This document shows positions 10,100 to 22,000 of a stretch of DNA of 64,000 nt, piece after piece. Both the position numbers and the translations under genes were made by a program. The DNA lies in contig JTDE01022072.1 of assembly GCA_014338405.1 (NCBI GenBank), positions 4,476-68,475 of the forward strand. Direction: 5' to 3'. Origin of the DNA: Paragonimus skrjabini miyazakii (lineage: Eukaryota > Platyhelminthes > Trematoda > Plagiorchiida > Troglotrematidae). The notes beneath the pieces are model-generated. The model did no database searches, had not been told where the DNA came from, and saw only the letters and a program-made list of their open reading frames with translations. Each line of letters starts with the position of its first letter. Position 1 is the first letter of the stretch.

Positions 10100-10574
10100 C
10101 TGCATTACAGGCCATACAAGAGAGAAAGAGGGAGGGAAGGAAAAATAGTACAGTGACCAGCTGAACGACCCTTGAAACTGACGAATAATGAAGTCGATCT
10201 GTATGTAATCAGTTTGTGTACTACTTTTTGTTTCCTAACTAAACTATGGACAAATTACCATTAGCGGAACAACTAGAAGATTATAACATGAAACCCCAAA
10301 CAGAATCGAACAAAACAGAAAGTTAATCAATTGATCAGATGAAAAACGATGGATAACAGGAGAACAAAGAGTACAACACACAAAAAAGACTGTTAGCGAT
10401 ATGGATGAGCTCACGTCAGCATATTTAGCTAAAAGTTGTGAGAGCTACCAATGTACGATAGAGGACGAATCGATTATTAAATAAGAAACAAGCTTTTCTA
10501 AAGACTAACATGAGAACCCTGAATCGCTCAATCTCCCGGAACCAAAATGATCAAAAACTAGTTCCGAACGACGG

Positions 10575-10905
10575 TAACCTTTCACAGTGTCGTTGTTTGC
10601 CCGAGTTGTCTGTGAAGTGAGTGCACTTAATGGCGCGGAGCAGTGGAAGCCGCAAGGAAGCTTGCTTGCTGATGAAGCCTTACTTTCACTTACAGCTCGG
10701 TTGTTTGTTTGCAAGGTGTAGGCCGACCTAATGCTTTATGTTTGAATGTAGACGTAGCTATTTCTTAGTGGTTAGGTCCCCTCCCCTTCCCTTTTTCTCT
10801 CCTCTCTTCTTATATAGGTTTCTTTCCCTTCGTGGTTGCATGGCAGTTAAGCATCAGTGTGAACCACTGATGTATTACTGTCTATGATGATGATGATGAT
10901 GAACC
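10575..10905 (+). mobile_element. LINE-2 (window label) 3' end with GAT-repeat tail
   Basis: Matches the 3' ends at 22545-23065 and 44950-45286. Landmarks are TGTCGTTGTTT.GCCGAGTTG, TGTGAAGTGA (the ORF stop), TTGGTTGTTTGTTTGCAAGG, GTTAAGCATCAGTGTGAACC and GATGTATTACTGTCTATG, then GATGATGATGATGATG to 10904. Only the last codons of the LINE ORF and the 3' UTR are present, a normal 5'-truncated insertion. It lies in the intron upstream of the 9841-10099 exon and directly abuts the LINE-1 copy at 10945. Confidence 0.82.
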
Positions 10906-10961
10906 TTTCACAGGTACAGAAGTATCCAATGCTATTGGTAAGTATCTGACTTTCTCTGGGT

Positions 10962-11720
10962 TTAGTCAACCGAAGTAAAATGAGACCAGTGAGTAAATTG
11001 GACGCAACAGACAGTAGATTGATGTTTCGGGCTTCGGACTCCCTTAATGAAAACAGGAATTACTGTAGACAGGCACCAGTCCCGAGGTATCTCTTCACTT
11101 TCCAAAACGTCCGGCCGCTTCTGCTCTGAAGAAAGAGCACGCAAGTCGCCCGCTAGCGTGATGATGTCAAAGTGTTCAGTCTGCCTCAGAAGTTCAACGA
11201 GGGTGTCATAGAACGAATTGCTAGTGGCATCCGAATAGCTGTCCGTTGGAGCGTACATCGATGTAATGAGTAAACAACACTTTTCTGATCTGCGTCTACA
11301 GAATTTAGCCGATGCATTGAGTCTGCCAGTGCACAAGCAATTGTTCACTGGAATCCAATCGAGTAAACACCGTTCTACCCTGGAACTCAGTGCGATTCCC
11401 ACTCCAGCTTGACCGCGAGTTTCAGCTTCAGCGTCACCAGAAACCCTGAGATAAAAGCGCTTGGATCGACAGTTATCTAGAAGTGAGCCCAAATGGATAA
11501 CCGTGCTAGAATCGTAGACTCGCGTCTCCGACACGCAGCACACATCAAGCTCCAGACTTGAGAGAGTACTTGCCAGACCAGCATGTTGACCGACTTGTCG
11601 GAGAGTGCGTACATTGAAGGCGCTGGTGTTTAACAGTAGACTTGGGCTCAGAAAACACCTAACGTTCGAAGACCTATGGAAGGCGGAAAACTTGGGGGCA
11701 AAATAGAAGGAGAAAGTCAT
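10962..11720 (-). pseudogene. LINE-1 apurinic-type endonuclease fused to start of RT by deletion
   Basis: A 252-codon open frame. Endonuclease motifs in order are FNVRTL (about residue 35), the catalytic-Glu motif VSETR (63-67), YAPT (156-159) and LAGDL (189-193). After GDL the frame jumps to EEIPRDWCLSTVIPVF, which is the start of RT, so the last endonuclease motifs, the linker and the first RT blocks are deleted. The endonuclease nicks target DNA for LINE insertion; without its final D and H motifs it would be inactive. The same RT segment (SWCLSTVSPIFKRG) occurs on the plus strand at about 31.14 kb, showing the same family. Confidence 0.9.
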
Positions 11721-11734
11721 GAAGGGTGAACAAT

Positions 11735-12965
11735 GCCACTGTCGGGAGAACGATAACTTATGATACTTCCCGGTCGTTTATGCCGCGGAAGGAGGTTGAC
11801 TTGAGAAACCCCACCCCGAGTCTCTGACTCAAAAGTCTGACCTGCAAGACATGATACATGGTTTTCTTGGGGGACCCTACCCAGAGCCAATGATTCAAGA
11901 GTCTGACTCACTTGGCAGTGAGGGGCTTATCTAGACCGAGGGCGCAGTGAATAGGACATTGATGTCTCATTCTGAGCACTGCTGCGCGCGGTGGATGTAC
12001 TCGAAGCTACATCAGGCTTTTGAGAGATAACAAATGTTTTTCGACCGTAGTGGATAATACGCCAGTGGTCACGGTCAACCGTTGGGCGATCGGAGTGCTT
12101 TTTGTTTGTGGGCATCTTTTCTAACCCCCTTCTTCCTGATATGGAAGACAGCAGTGCCGCAACTATAAAAATAGTTCTGCTGTATGCCCATAGGATCGTG
12201 CCTCACTACCTAAGCACTCCTACACGGTCAGTAGTGCGACATACAATCCTATGAGTGTAACTGCTTTTCGTCTGACTGCTCCCCCTTGGCCTATCTAACA
12301 AGGTTGTATCTGNNNNNNNNNNNNNNNNNNNNNNNNNNNNNNNNNNNNNNNNNNNNNNNNNNNNNNNNNNNNNNNNNNNNNNNNNNNNNNNNNNNNNNNN
12401 NNNNNNNNNNNNAATGCCACTGTCGGGAGAACGATAACTTATGATACATAATAGTCGTTGATGCCGCGGAAGGGAGTTGACTAGAGGGACCCCACCCCGA
12501 GTCTCTGATTCAAAAGTCTGACCTGCGAGACAACAGGTTTCCTTGGGGGACCCCACTTGGAGCCAATGAGTAAAGAGTCTGATCCAGTTGGCAATGAACA
12601 GCTTGCCTAGCCTGAGGCTACAGTGAATAAGTCAGTGATATCTAATTCTGAGTACTGCTGCGCGCAGTGGATGTATTCGAAGTTAGATCAGGCTTTCAAA
12701 CGATACCAGATGTTTTTCAACGGTAGTGGATAATACACCGGCGGTAATGATAAATCGTTGGGCGACCGAAGTGCTCTTTGTTTGAGGGAGCCATTTCTGA
12801 TCCACTTCTTCTTGATGAGGGAGACAGCAGTACCGCAATTATGATCGTGCCTCGATACCTAACCGCTCCTACGCGGTAAGTAACCCGACGTATAATCCTA
12901 TGTGCACAACTGTATTATGTCTGACTGCTCCCCTTTGACTTATCTGACAAGGTTGCATTTGGAAG
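11735..12965 (-). repeat. LINE-1 5' region: two tandem units of about 550-580 bp
   Basis: Unit A 11735-12312 and unit B 12413-12965 are direct repeats (both start AATGCCACTGTCGGGAGAAC and end near TAACAAGG / GACAAGGTTG), separated by a 100-N gap. They lie directly upstream of the endonuclease frame in LINE orientation, so they are likely 5' UTR monomers. Unit A carries an extra 30-odd bases containing AACTATAAAAATAGTT, a small hairpin, that unit B lacks. More units could be hidden in the gap. Confidence 0.72.
12313..12412. other. Assembly gap (100 N)
   Basis: Exactly 100 N between two tandem LINE-1 5' units; probably a nominal gap of unknown true length. Confidence 0.98.
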
Positions 12966-13046
12966 GACCGAAGTCCAAATCAACATAGCCTACTCGATAA
13001 AAACAGCACATAAGCCAGACCACCACGTCAAGGTAGCAATATCGAT

Positions 13047-14400
13047 CAGGAATCAGATCCGGTCGACGGTGCGTTGATCACATTTATAACTTGCAGCAGA
13101 TCCTGGAGCACTGGCACTCTTACAGGCAATCAACGGTCGCAGTCTTTTTAGATCTAAAGGCTGATTCCGATTCAGCTGCTCATAACGTTCTCCGGGACTG
13201 TCTTCTTCGCAACGGAGTACCAAGAAAATACATGAATCCGTTGAGAACACTGTATGCCCACTCTGCAAATAGGGTGACAGTTTATGGACAACTGTCTCCA
13301 GCGTTCATCCCTTTCACTAGTGTTCGTCAACGGTGTTCGATTTCCTCTTTCTTGTTCAATGAATGAAGACGCGCTTGAGTAATACAGTGAGCTTGATGTT
13401 GAGCTTCTTCGTGGAGCTAGGTTGATCGATTTGCAGTATGTGGACAACAATGTCTTACTTGGCCCCTCTGCCAAAGACATGCACAGCATGCTGAACAAAG
13501 TGAGTGACCGGGTTGGTTTGCATAGAATGAGCTTCGCACCTTCAAAGTGCAAAGTGCTGCTTCAAGACTGGGTCATTTCCACTCCTACTTTCTTCATTAC
13601 AGGTAATCTGCTTGAGACTGTGAACAGTTTCACATACTTGGGTAACGCCATCTCATCAGCTTGGAATAGTCCTGATGAGATACCAACAAGGATAACAAAG
13701 GCTATAATTGCTTTCGCCAAACTGTATCACTTGCGGCGCCGAAATGACGTTCGGTTATCAATAAAAAGGAAGGGTATATAATGCTCGTGTACGTTCTGTT
13801 TTGCTCTATGGTTCGGAAACGTGGTCTGTTCGCAACAAAGATGTCAACAGGCTTGCCGTATTTGACCATCGGTGTCCCCGCCAGTTAGCTCATATTCATT
13901 GGACTGATCACGTGAGCAACACGACCGTTCGCCAATGCGTACTCCGGAACGCTCGGGATGCGCGATCAGTTGGTCAAACAATCACGGTGCACAGCTTGCG
14001 ATTGTTGGGTCACGTAGTCCGTATGTCGTCTAATCGTTTACCATACCGGGCGTTATATGCTGAGACCATCAACAGTTGGGTAAAACCGCGTGGTGGTCAA
14101 CCAACAACGTAGTCACGAAATATGAGGACCCTGACTGCCTCAGTGAGCAAAGTGGGTAGGTGTCGCCTACCTGAATGGGGTCCTCGTGATCACTCAAACC
14201 GCTAGTTAGAGACGCTGTGCTAGACGGCGATGTGTCACAGTCAATGGCGTACCTGTATCCACATCATTTCTAATTCTTCCGCTTGGTCTACTTTTAATAC
14301 AGTTCAACCTTCTTAGCAACGTTTTCTTCTAGGATATTCCACGTCACTGCTGAGGTGAACGGCGGTCCGAGCCACAGTACCTTTTGATCAGGCTCTTGGC
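13047..14400 (+). pseudogene. LINE-1 reverse transcriptase and C-terminal domain, broken
   Basis: Reads CIDHIYNLQQILEHWHSYRQ, VAVFLDLKADSDSAAHN, then a stop, IDLQYVDNNVLLGPSAKD, then SVLLYGSETWSVRNKDVNR and LGHVVRMSSNRLPYRALYAE, in at least three frames. The catalytic motif is YVDN instead of YADD, and the usual K-x-A-F-D-S is KADSDSA. The C-terminal block ends NR, stop (TAG), LETLC, then a 3' UTR to about 14400. RT would copy LINE RNA at the nick; this copy is dead. It is very close in sequence to the copies at 5.9 kb (3' end) and 31.3 kb (RT). Confidence 0.92.
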
Positions 14401-14420
14401 TGCTATGATGACGATTGATG

Positions 14421-16142
14421 AGTGTTGTGTTCAGTCAATGCCAGTACATATGAAGATGATTCACTGTAACTAAGATATAGCGGAGAGATTATAAACATGA
14501 AAGAGTATACACTAACTACAGACAAAACAAGCAGCTCAGGTCCCGGATAGGAGGCTGTAACAACCAGATAGACTTAAGGCACCGGATACATGGTCCGTTT
14601 TGCAAACATATTGAATCATGCCCATCCTGGTCCACCGATAAAGAGCAGAAGTTGAAACATTTAGTTCAACAGAGACAAAGGCGACTATTCATCCCATCAT
14701 AAGTGTACTCATTTCCCCCATTTGATTCAATTCCTGACCTCAAACAATGTTATATGAGAAGTCTGGTTGGTGGTCAGCCGCAAGAACATTTCATTCCGTT
14801 TTCACAGTTGCCTGACAGTCAACAGGGTTCGAAAAAAAGTTTCGTACACTACCAAGTTATCAACTGCACAGGAAGAGTGGCCAAACGAGGTTGACAAAAA
14901 CAAGCCGATCATTTTCCTAGCCATTTCGATCGAGTAGATCAGCTAACAGTGTCCTTAAAGATTCCCAAGTAGTGTACAAATAACTCCTACCGAAATAGCC
15001 CTCTGGTTACCTCGAATATGTTTAATGCAAAAGGCAATAAGGTATTTTTTTTATTAATCGGTACTGTGCAACTAGCGGTACACCACAATGCTCTGTACTA
15101 CAACCACCGTTTATTTTAGTAATGCTAAAAATCCCAAACAGTGACTCCTTCATCAAAGTCTTACGAAGATGATAATACAATTTGGCACATGTGTTGTAGG
15201 GGCAGCAAACCTGAAGCGGTGAGAAAGTTCAACATAGCAAACGAAATGGTGTATCTACGATATTTCAGCTACTTCGATTATCTTCCTGAAGAAAAAAAAG
15301 TCGAATGCCACTACTTGTGAACGGGATCTAATAAAGAGAGCTTTAAATGACATTAGCCAGTCTTACGATAGTGCACCGACGAACTGGACGTGTGAGTCAT
15401 TATTCAAACTGTTTGGATACAGTTACTTAAAACACCAAATCAAGTTTTCAGAATGTATGACTATCAAAACCAGAGGAGTAAAATGAAGTCACGCTAACCC
15501 TCTCATTTATTTGCTAGATTGCTGCTGTTTGCTGTGGTTGAGTTTCTGTTCCACTCGCTATTCTCAGTTTCTCTATTATTTGCCATTTTATTATCAGGGA
15601 GTTTTCGGAGATAATTTCCCTTTTTGGTTGTAATCACAAAATACAGATTGAGTTCAACCCGTACATTTTTTACAAATCCCATGAATATGACAACGAAAAC
15701 ATAATCCTCGGTGAAACGGTGAAAATTTCCAGACTATTTTGTTCACTCACTGTACGGATCGACTAGTGCATGACAGTTGATCACGATGAAATCGCTAGTG
15801 TCTTTGCGTTTTCCATTCAAATATATTAGGAAGACCAACTGTTTTAGATTTCCCTTACTGTCGGTAGTGAACAAACACTTACAAATAATTGATCGCAGCT
15901 ATCCTTCCGAAGCCTTGAATTCACAATCGCTTGTGCATGTTCATATTTAACGTCTATTACGAAGATTAACAAAATATACGTGAAACACAATTCGTGATTC
16001 TAAAGGGGCACCGAGATTTGCATACATCTGCATCTGCAAACATCTACGTACGATGATCCAGTATTGCTGTGCCATAGCTTTGAGGTTTGAATTGGAACAC
16101 CTAGTGCAAACACATCACAGGATCAATTATATAAAAACTCAC
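14421..16142. other. DNTTIP1 intron sequence, nothing recognised
   Basis: AT-rich sequence between the LINE-1 tail and the DNTTIP1 exon at 16143. Short open frames such as 14703-14894 show no motif. Confidence 0.5.
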
Positions 16143-16292
16143 GTGTTCGCAGAGGAGCCCAATGTGAACACAGCCAACCGATCTAGGCCAAATAGGAGGT
16201 GAGGAACCGTAGTGTTTACTGAATTCTTGTCAGAAGACGAAGAGTGGACATCGTTTTTGGAATGAGACTGTGTTGAACATACATCAGAATAA
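16143..16292 (-). CDS. DNTTIP1: DNTTIP1 exon leading into the C-terminal domain
   Basis: The exon ends LFGLDRLAVFTLGSSAN plus two bases (AC), then the donor GTGAGT at 16142. The two bases plus the first base of the exon at 10099 make a Thr codon, giving FTLGSSANT-WLGMGAARG, the same join as the LGSRAN(K)-LGMG segment I recall in vertebrate DNTTIP1. There are two possible acceptors. A strong one, TTTTTCGTCTATTATTCCAG, gives a start at 16292 but needs two bases from the preceding exon. A weaker one, TTCAACACAG, gives a start at 16267 and matches phase 0 of the large exon ending at 39180. I prefer 16267 unless a further small exon exists in the 22.9-kb intron. The N-terminal part (SHSKNDVHSSSSDKNS) is Ser-rich like the linker. 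Confidence 0.8.
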
Positions 16293-16299
16293 CTGGAAT

Positions 16300-17130
16300 A
16301 ATAGACGAAAAATGGAAACAGCATGTTAGTGTTTTTACATATAAGCATGCATATAGTAGCAACAGGCGACGACATACACGGGATTAATTAGCACCTAGTC
16401 CTGACAAACAAACGACTTAGAAAGTCTTTCAAACAGGAGAAACTAGATCACAGTTTCGATTATACTACAACTTATTGAGCAAACGTCGCTTTCCCTTAGC
16501 ATCCATAGGATCCAATTAATTTCCGAATACGCGTTATACGGGATACGTTTACTTGGCTAGGTAATTCTAAAGCCGAACAGATGAAATTCCACCCTCTCGT
16601 AAGTTCGGAAGGGATCAGGGGAACTTAGTTGTCATAAGGATATTTCTAGCAAAGCGATGCATCTATCTTCATTGTGAAAGCTTACGAGATTCCAACAACC
16701 AAGTCAAATGGTTAACCAGGACCGTGGTTTGGAAACGGAAGTAGAGTGGGTAAGCCAATAGATCTATCCAAAGGCTCATTTACACCACAAACGAAATGCG
16801 GTTACCGCAGCCCTGGGCGTTCTTGGTGCCAATTTATTGTACGCCCTGTGAAGACTATTTTGATAAGCTGCCTATAGATGAATAGGATGCAACACACACT
16901 TCATGTTGTCTTCGGGTTTCAATTCGAGAGAGTGAACGAAACACCGTATGAACTATCCACGACTTCGATGTACCTCTATGAAAACAACGAGGATGAACAA
17001 TCTCGAAGCTGCATGAATGAGCTCTTCAGGTGCCCTTGTATAGGTCTGGGTAGATTGACAGTACCCAGTTTGTATGAACGATATAACTGACGGAAGAGCA
17101 GCAAACGTCTGTCTGTATAAGGCTGAACAC
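16300..17130. other. DNTTIP1 intron sequence, nothing recognised
   Basis: Intron upstream of the 16.1-kb exon. A 70-codon plus-strand frame at 16878-17090 has no motif. Confidence 0.45.
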
Positions 17131-17139
17131 TTTAGATAA

Positions 17140-17745
17140 CCTTAAACTTAGTCAACCGAAATCAAGCTCGTGTGGGCACTCAGGTGACCACATGCCCCTT
17201 GCACAAACAACTGTGAATGAGCTGGAGAGGAGGGGCTGGTGTACACGAAGGTACACTGAATGGCAATTCGAACGACTTCATCAAAATAAAGATAGGACAT
17301 GTTGCGGGATATCGAGTTCACCTCGATGCTGATATGCCAACACTGCTGTCAAGCTATCAGATGGTTACCAGACATGAAGGACTTCTACTTTCTACAGCCG
17401 TATAAAGACTCAGGTGTCGCCATCATGCAAAAGGACGAGTACTTGAATAGAATGAGCGCGATCCTCGAAGACCACACGAAGTTTAAGCCAGATAACACAC
17501 CAGAGAACGAGTTGATTGGAAAGCAGAATGCAAGAAAATCACAACTATTACGCGGTTACATTAACGAGGCTCTACACAAGCAGCTTAAACCGACCGCGAC
17601 CCAATCGCCACGCATGAGAGGATCTCTTAAAATACACAAAGACGGTGTCCCTTTGCGATCAATTTCGGTCATGAACAAATCGTTGGCTTGTGGAACTACT
17701 CAATCCGGTACGCAAAATGTGAACACTTTATTGTACTAAGGGTAA
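17140..17745 (+). mobile_element. Penelope-like element RT fragment
   Basis: The frame 17299-17739 reads KDSGVAIMQKDEYLNRMSAI, then LEDHTKFKPDN, a helix-rich stretch and SPRMRGSLKIHKDGVPLRSI. This order (a D-K-G-x-x-V/A-like segment, a Y-x-x-K/R-M block, then G-x-x-K-x-H-K-x-x-x-P-L-R) is the N-terminal RT region of Penelope-like retroelements. It stops just after the K-I-H-K motif; the catalytic YxDD part and the GIY-YIG endonuclease are missing. Upstream to about 17140 there is weak, frameshifted coding sequence. It is an intronic relic on the strand opposite DNTTIP1. Confidence 0.72.
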
Positions 17746-18689
17746 TTCTGACTTGGTGAGCGCCTTGGAAAATGTTTCTTTTTTTCACAGACGTTAAATC
17801 ACATTTCATCAAAGTCTTCTTATATAAAACTGCGAAAAATTTCCATCCTAATTTCTCTCGAATATTTTAGAGAGCTTATCATTTTATGCATAGAAAACAT
17901 ACGTTTTGAATTCGAAGGATCTATGGAGTATTTATGGACAATCCTCTTGGCTCAACACTTGCTGAAGTTTGTTCAGGAATGACAGAAAAATCACTTTCAA
18001 TCTACTGATTCAACCGTATTTTACTAACGCTATGTTTATGACATAATTTCATGAATTCTTCGCATCTTTCTTTGTTCGTTACTCGTAAGATGGAATCCAA
18101 TAATAACCTAGCCTGTTTACACGTTTTACTCATTCGATAGTTAGATGAGATATTGTGCCGTGCTGTTTTCCCGCAAATCTACTTGGCGTGGTCAATGTCT
18201 TTAGTTTACTAGTTTTACACCGGTCAACTATAAATGCGGGTTAGCTAAATCACCAATCGATTAAGCCCGCCGAATGTGTACGGCTGATACGCAAAGTTTC
18301 GAATAGCAGTTCTTAATGAAGACGCCCCTGGCGAATGAACATCAGTAGAAGTTCATTAGTATTCATAGCACAACTAAGCAAGCCAAACCGGTTGTGTACA
18401 CTCTCTCCAAAAAGGATGCTTTAATACAGTTATCATTTCGAGGAGATCATACGACTAGCATACTTCGACATGGTGGCTGGTAAATTCGACATAAACAGGG
18501 AGTCGAACGTTCAACCGTATGTGATTGGAAGACAAGAGGTAGTCAGACTATTGAGCAGGAGGGCAGTTCAACTGATCCACTTATACCTCATTGTCTCTTT
18601 ATACTGCTGGGGTTATACAACGATCTGTCAGACCAAAGTCATCCAAAATAATTCGACCTCAAGTTTCCATTACTCAAATATGGTGAGGT

Positions 18690-19060
18690 ATTAGTGAGAG
18701 TTTTAGTCTCCATTCCAACTGAGTTGTCCCTCCCAATTGATGTGAATTCATCGCAGTTCCCACATTTAATGAAAGAGTTGATAGCTTCTGCAAGGATCAC
18801 AAAGCGATTAGCCTAAATCCTGTGTCTAAGGTGTTAACAATAACTATACTTGCTAGACTCATTAGAACATGGGAAGCAGGCAGTCAGAGAAAACAGGCGG
18901 GTTCCTGCCTGGAAGACAATGTCCAGATCAAATCTTTGCTCATCGATAAATTCTGGGATAACAACCCAAATACCACTGACAAACAATCACTGTACGTCCC
19001 TGATCACAAGAATGCGTTTAACTCGATTGATCGACCATCATTTAGGAAGTAGTTTAAAAG
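18690..19060 (+). mobile_element. Old LINE RT fragment
   Basis: The frame at about 18790-19050 reads CKDHKAISLNPVSKVLTITI, ARLIRTWEAGSQRKQAGSC and, near 19010, DHKNAFNSIDRPSF. These match the blocks ISL..(V/I)SKVL, R.....E.Q.GF and (F)(L)D..(K)(G/N)AF(D/N)S of a CR1/RTE-type RT, heavily decayed. It is closer to the 50-kb LINE than to LINE-1. The window upstream to 18460 and downstream to 19.4 kb may contain more unreadable remains. Confidence 0.7.
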
Positions 19061-19099
19061 TAGGGATATACCGACTAAATGTGCACACGAACAGTCGTC

Positions 19100-22000
19100 T
19101 TGCTATTCTGATACATCGAATAAAGTAAAGGTATGAAGAGAATTGCAAAACAGATTCCAAACCAAGTGGTGTCAACCACCTACTCTTGTTAATGCTTGTC
19201 AGGTAGAAAACAGCTGAGAGCTGTCTAGGGTAAAAACGTCCCTTTTAGTGGGTAAATAAGTGATCTGGTCCATGTTGACGACAGGGTAAATTTAAACATG
19301 TCCCGTTAAATACCATTTTCTATTATGCCCAATCATTGAGGAGAGGGTATTTTACAGCTTCTAAATGCGTAACAAAAAGTATGACGACAACAACATTAAT
19401 CTCAGACTAAATAAAGAAGTCCAGACAACTGTTGACCGGGCTGTACATCTGGGAAGTTGTGCCAAATGACACAAGTATGGGAATAGAAGTCAAGACTTCA
19501 AGTACAAAAGTGTCGTACTGTAACTTCACAGATCTCTGATATTAAAATGACACTCAAACGTAAGGTTGGGCATTGTAAACCTAGAAGATCGGAAAGGTGA
19601 AGCGTCCTGAAATCTTTGACCGGTGATATTTGCGGTTAATCCCATGCATTCGATAGCGTCAGAAAATTAGAAAACAAGTACTAACCACGAGGATCCATCA
19701 AGTACACTCAAACCAAACTCCATCGATTTATGTGGTTAGGTTGTGTTAAGAATACCAACCCGTCGACAGCTATGCCGCACACCCATTGCACAACCTTCAG
19801 CTCACAGAATATTGGATGATCAACAGACGACATGACAAAGCTGGTTTTGCGTGAGTTAGGAACAAAAGGTCGTGTGTTTCGCGGATTGTTTAAAGCGCAG
19901 TCGAAATTAGCAAGCGCGCATGCACTGAATTTGAATCGTGTAACAGAGCGTGCTGCTTTGTTGTTAACGCTATTTTGTTTTTCGTTTGTGTGGGTTGTAT
20001 GTGCATGACATACTGAGCCTTTGGCTCATGCTTGATCGAATTATTTCCTTCTACAGGATTATTGTTGGAAAGCCTCCTTCGGAAGACCGTTGTTCCCGTT
20101 GTCCAGAGTTCGTCCACAAGAAAACGAGCAAACAGGATAAAAACGGCCGACTTGTGTGTTACAGACTGTGGTCCTCGTGATCCACGTGAGATCTGTCTGG
20201 AAAGTATTAGTCAAATTCGGTGGCATATCTGTTATCGTTATTTGACAAGTACTGATGGGAGATAACGAAAGCCACAAGGAAACAGGTGTTTTCATACGTT
20301 CACGTACAAAATCGGTTGCCTGACTGCAAGTCATAGCATTTTCATGTTGATTGTTTGAAATTAGACAGGGGCTCCATAAGACAATTTAGACAGTTCCTCA
20401 CTTGATCTATATAAAAGAGTTTCTGCTTATCAAAGCTGTACGGTGGTCAACACCAGAAACGCGGATCAGCCAGTGCTGACCATTTTCATTTTTAAAGGAA
20501 TATAAAAAGATCCGCCTTAAAGGTTTATAATCAAATTGTTATAACTTTTCACCACGTACAAGAAACTACACAAGCGTAACGAAAACCGACCACGCCAATG
20601 ACACGTTAGAAATCAGGGACAAACATTGTCTGATATGACTTAAATATTTCTACCATAAAATTACAACTGGCACCAAAATGCTCTTGATGTCTCCTATCGG
20701 GTGATGTAATGAGTAAAAATGAAACACAATTTTCTTATTGAAGTTAATGCACACTCTTGAACCAAAAATGAACAGGTGTACTTAGTATACGCTACTGGAT
20801 TCGGATGACAAAGACGAAAGCCAGTGCTCTCACTCGAACCAGTTTTGGATGTGCGCTGGCCAAATATCAACTCATCCTTCAACGTGATTGTAAGCATTTG
20901 TTGCTATTGTTGGCTACGTCTCGGTACTAACAGAATTACGACGTGGCCATTGCCGTATAATCTTCATTCACCTATTGCACCTGACTAGGCACAATATCAT
21001 CAAGCATGACATGCTGATCATCAGATCTTCAACAGTTTTCGTCAAAAAGATTTACTCTGGATAACATTTGCCATCAATATTCTCTGTTCAGAGTGACCGG
21101 ATATCGCAAGATGGTAATGCCATAGTTAAATCAGAGAGCAATGAACGGAATGTTAACTCGTCTTGAAACGAACACATGGTCCTTACCATAACAAGTTCAT
21201 ACTGATTGCGTTCTTTCACTTTTTGTCCAACAATGTATAGAACTTGGAATATAGAAAACAGTCAAGCAGAAAGGTGACAGAACTGGCCTGTTCATGTGGA
21301 AATCAATTAAAGAATGTGTGATGTTCCGTAGAGGTAGTCAAGAAGGTCGAAATCCAGAGATGAGTTGACGCGTGTGAATGCGCAGTGAATTGCAAGCAAC
21401 ACCATGCTTTTTTTCCAGACCAGATCAGAAACAAGGATACAAGATGTGAATGAACGGTAGCCAAGGATGCATCTGACAGCCGGCCAAACTGGCACGGTTA
21501 ACCCATTCACTTACACGCAAAACGACCCATCCTATATGTGGTCGCACTCTGCGTTGTTTACGTTATCTAAGTTCAACCAGGTCGGACTTCCAGTACACCC
21601 TAAACATTCTGTAGTAGCGATTGTTGAACTCATTGTGTGACCAAACGCTAATTTATAGTCCCTACGTCATTTTCAAGGCAATGCGGAATTGCTAACCCAA
21701 GGGTATGATGTTTTGTCTCTAATGTTTGTACTTATTTTGTATACGACATCACGCACATTTCGTGTTTGATTATCGAACCGCCTCATTATTCCGTCAAAAT
21801 ACTGTGCCTTGGCCTGCCACTGGCCCCAGCAGCGCGTATACTGAGTGACGTGAAGTCGCTCGTGGCAACCGATCGAACATGGAACAGGCTAGACTCGTTA
21901 CCATAGTGGTGACCAGGCCCAATCATCGTTGAAAACAAGTTAAGATAGTGTGGGAGAATGAGTATGAGTTGGGTAAAATAAGCATTAAACGTTGACAATA

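Larger units (their letters stand above)
10945..14420 (+). mobile_element. LINE-1 near-complete copy with inverted 5' half (twin-priming structure)
   Basis: Left part (10945-12965) is on the minus strand: 5' UTR, endonuclease and the very start of RT. Right part (about 13047-14420) is on the plus strand: RT core to the 3' tail. The minus part ends at GAGAAAGTCAGA, and the plus part begins at AGGAATCAGATCCGG. In the related copy at 31.3 kb these two points are only about 15 bases apart. One insertion whose 5' half was inverted during target-primed reverse transcription explains this better than two independent insertions. Confidence 0.75.

Noticed and set aside
10884..10904. CRISPR-like or satellite repeat
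   Set aside because: The GAT/ATG runs are LINE tails. The window shows no evenly spaced repeat and spacer pattern, and the organism is eukaryotic.
10962..14420. Two independent, head-to-head LINE-1 insertions
   Set aside because: Possible, but the nearly contiguous source break points make a single insertion with an inverted 5' half more economical; kept only as the alternative.
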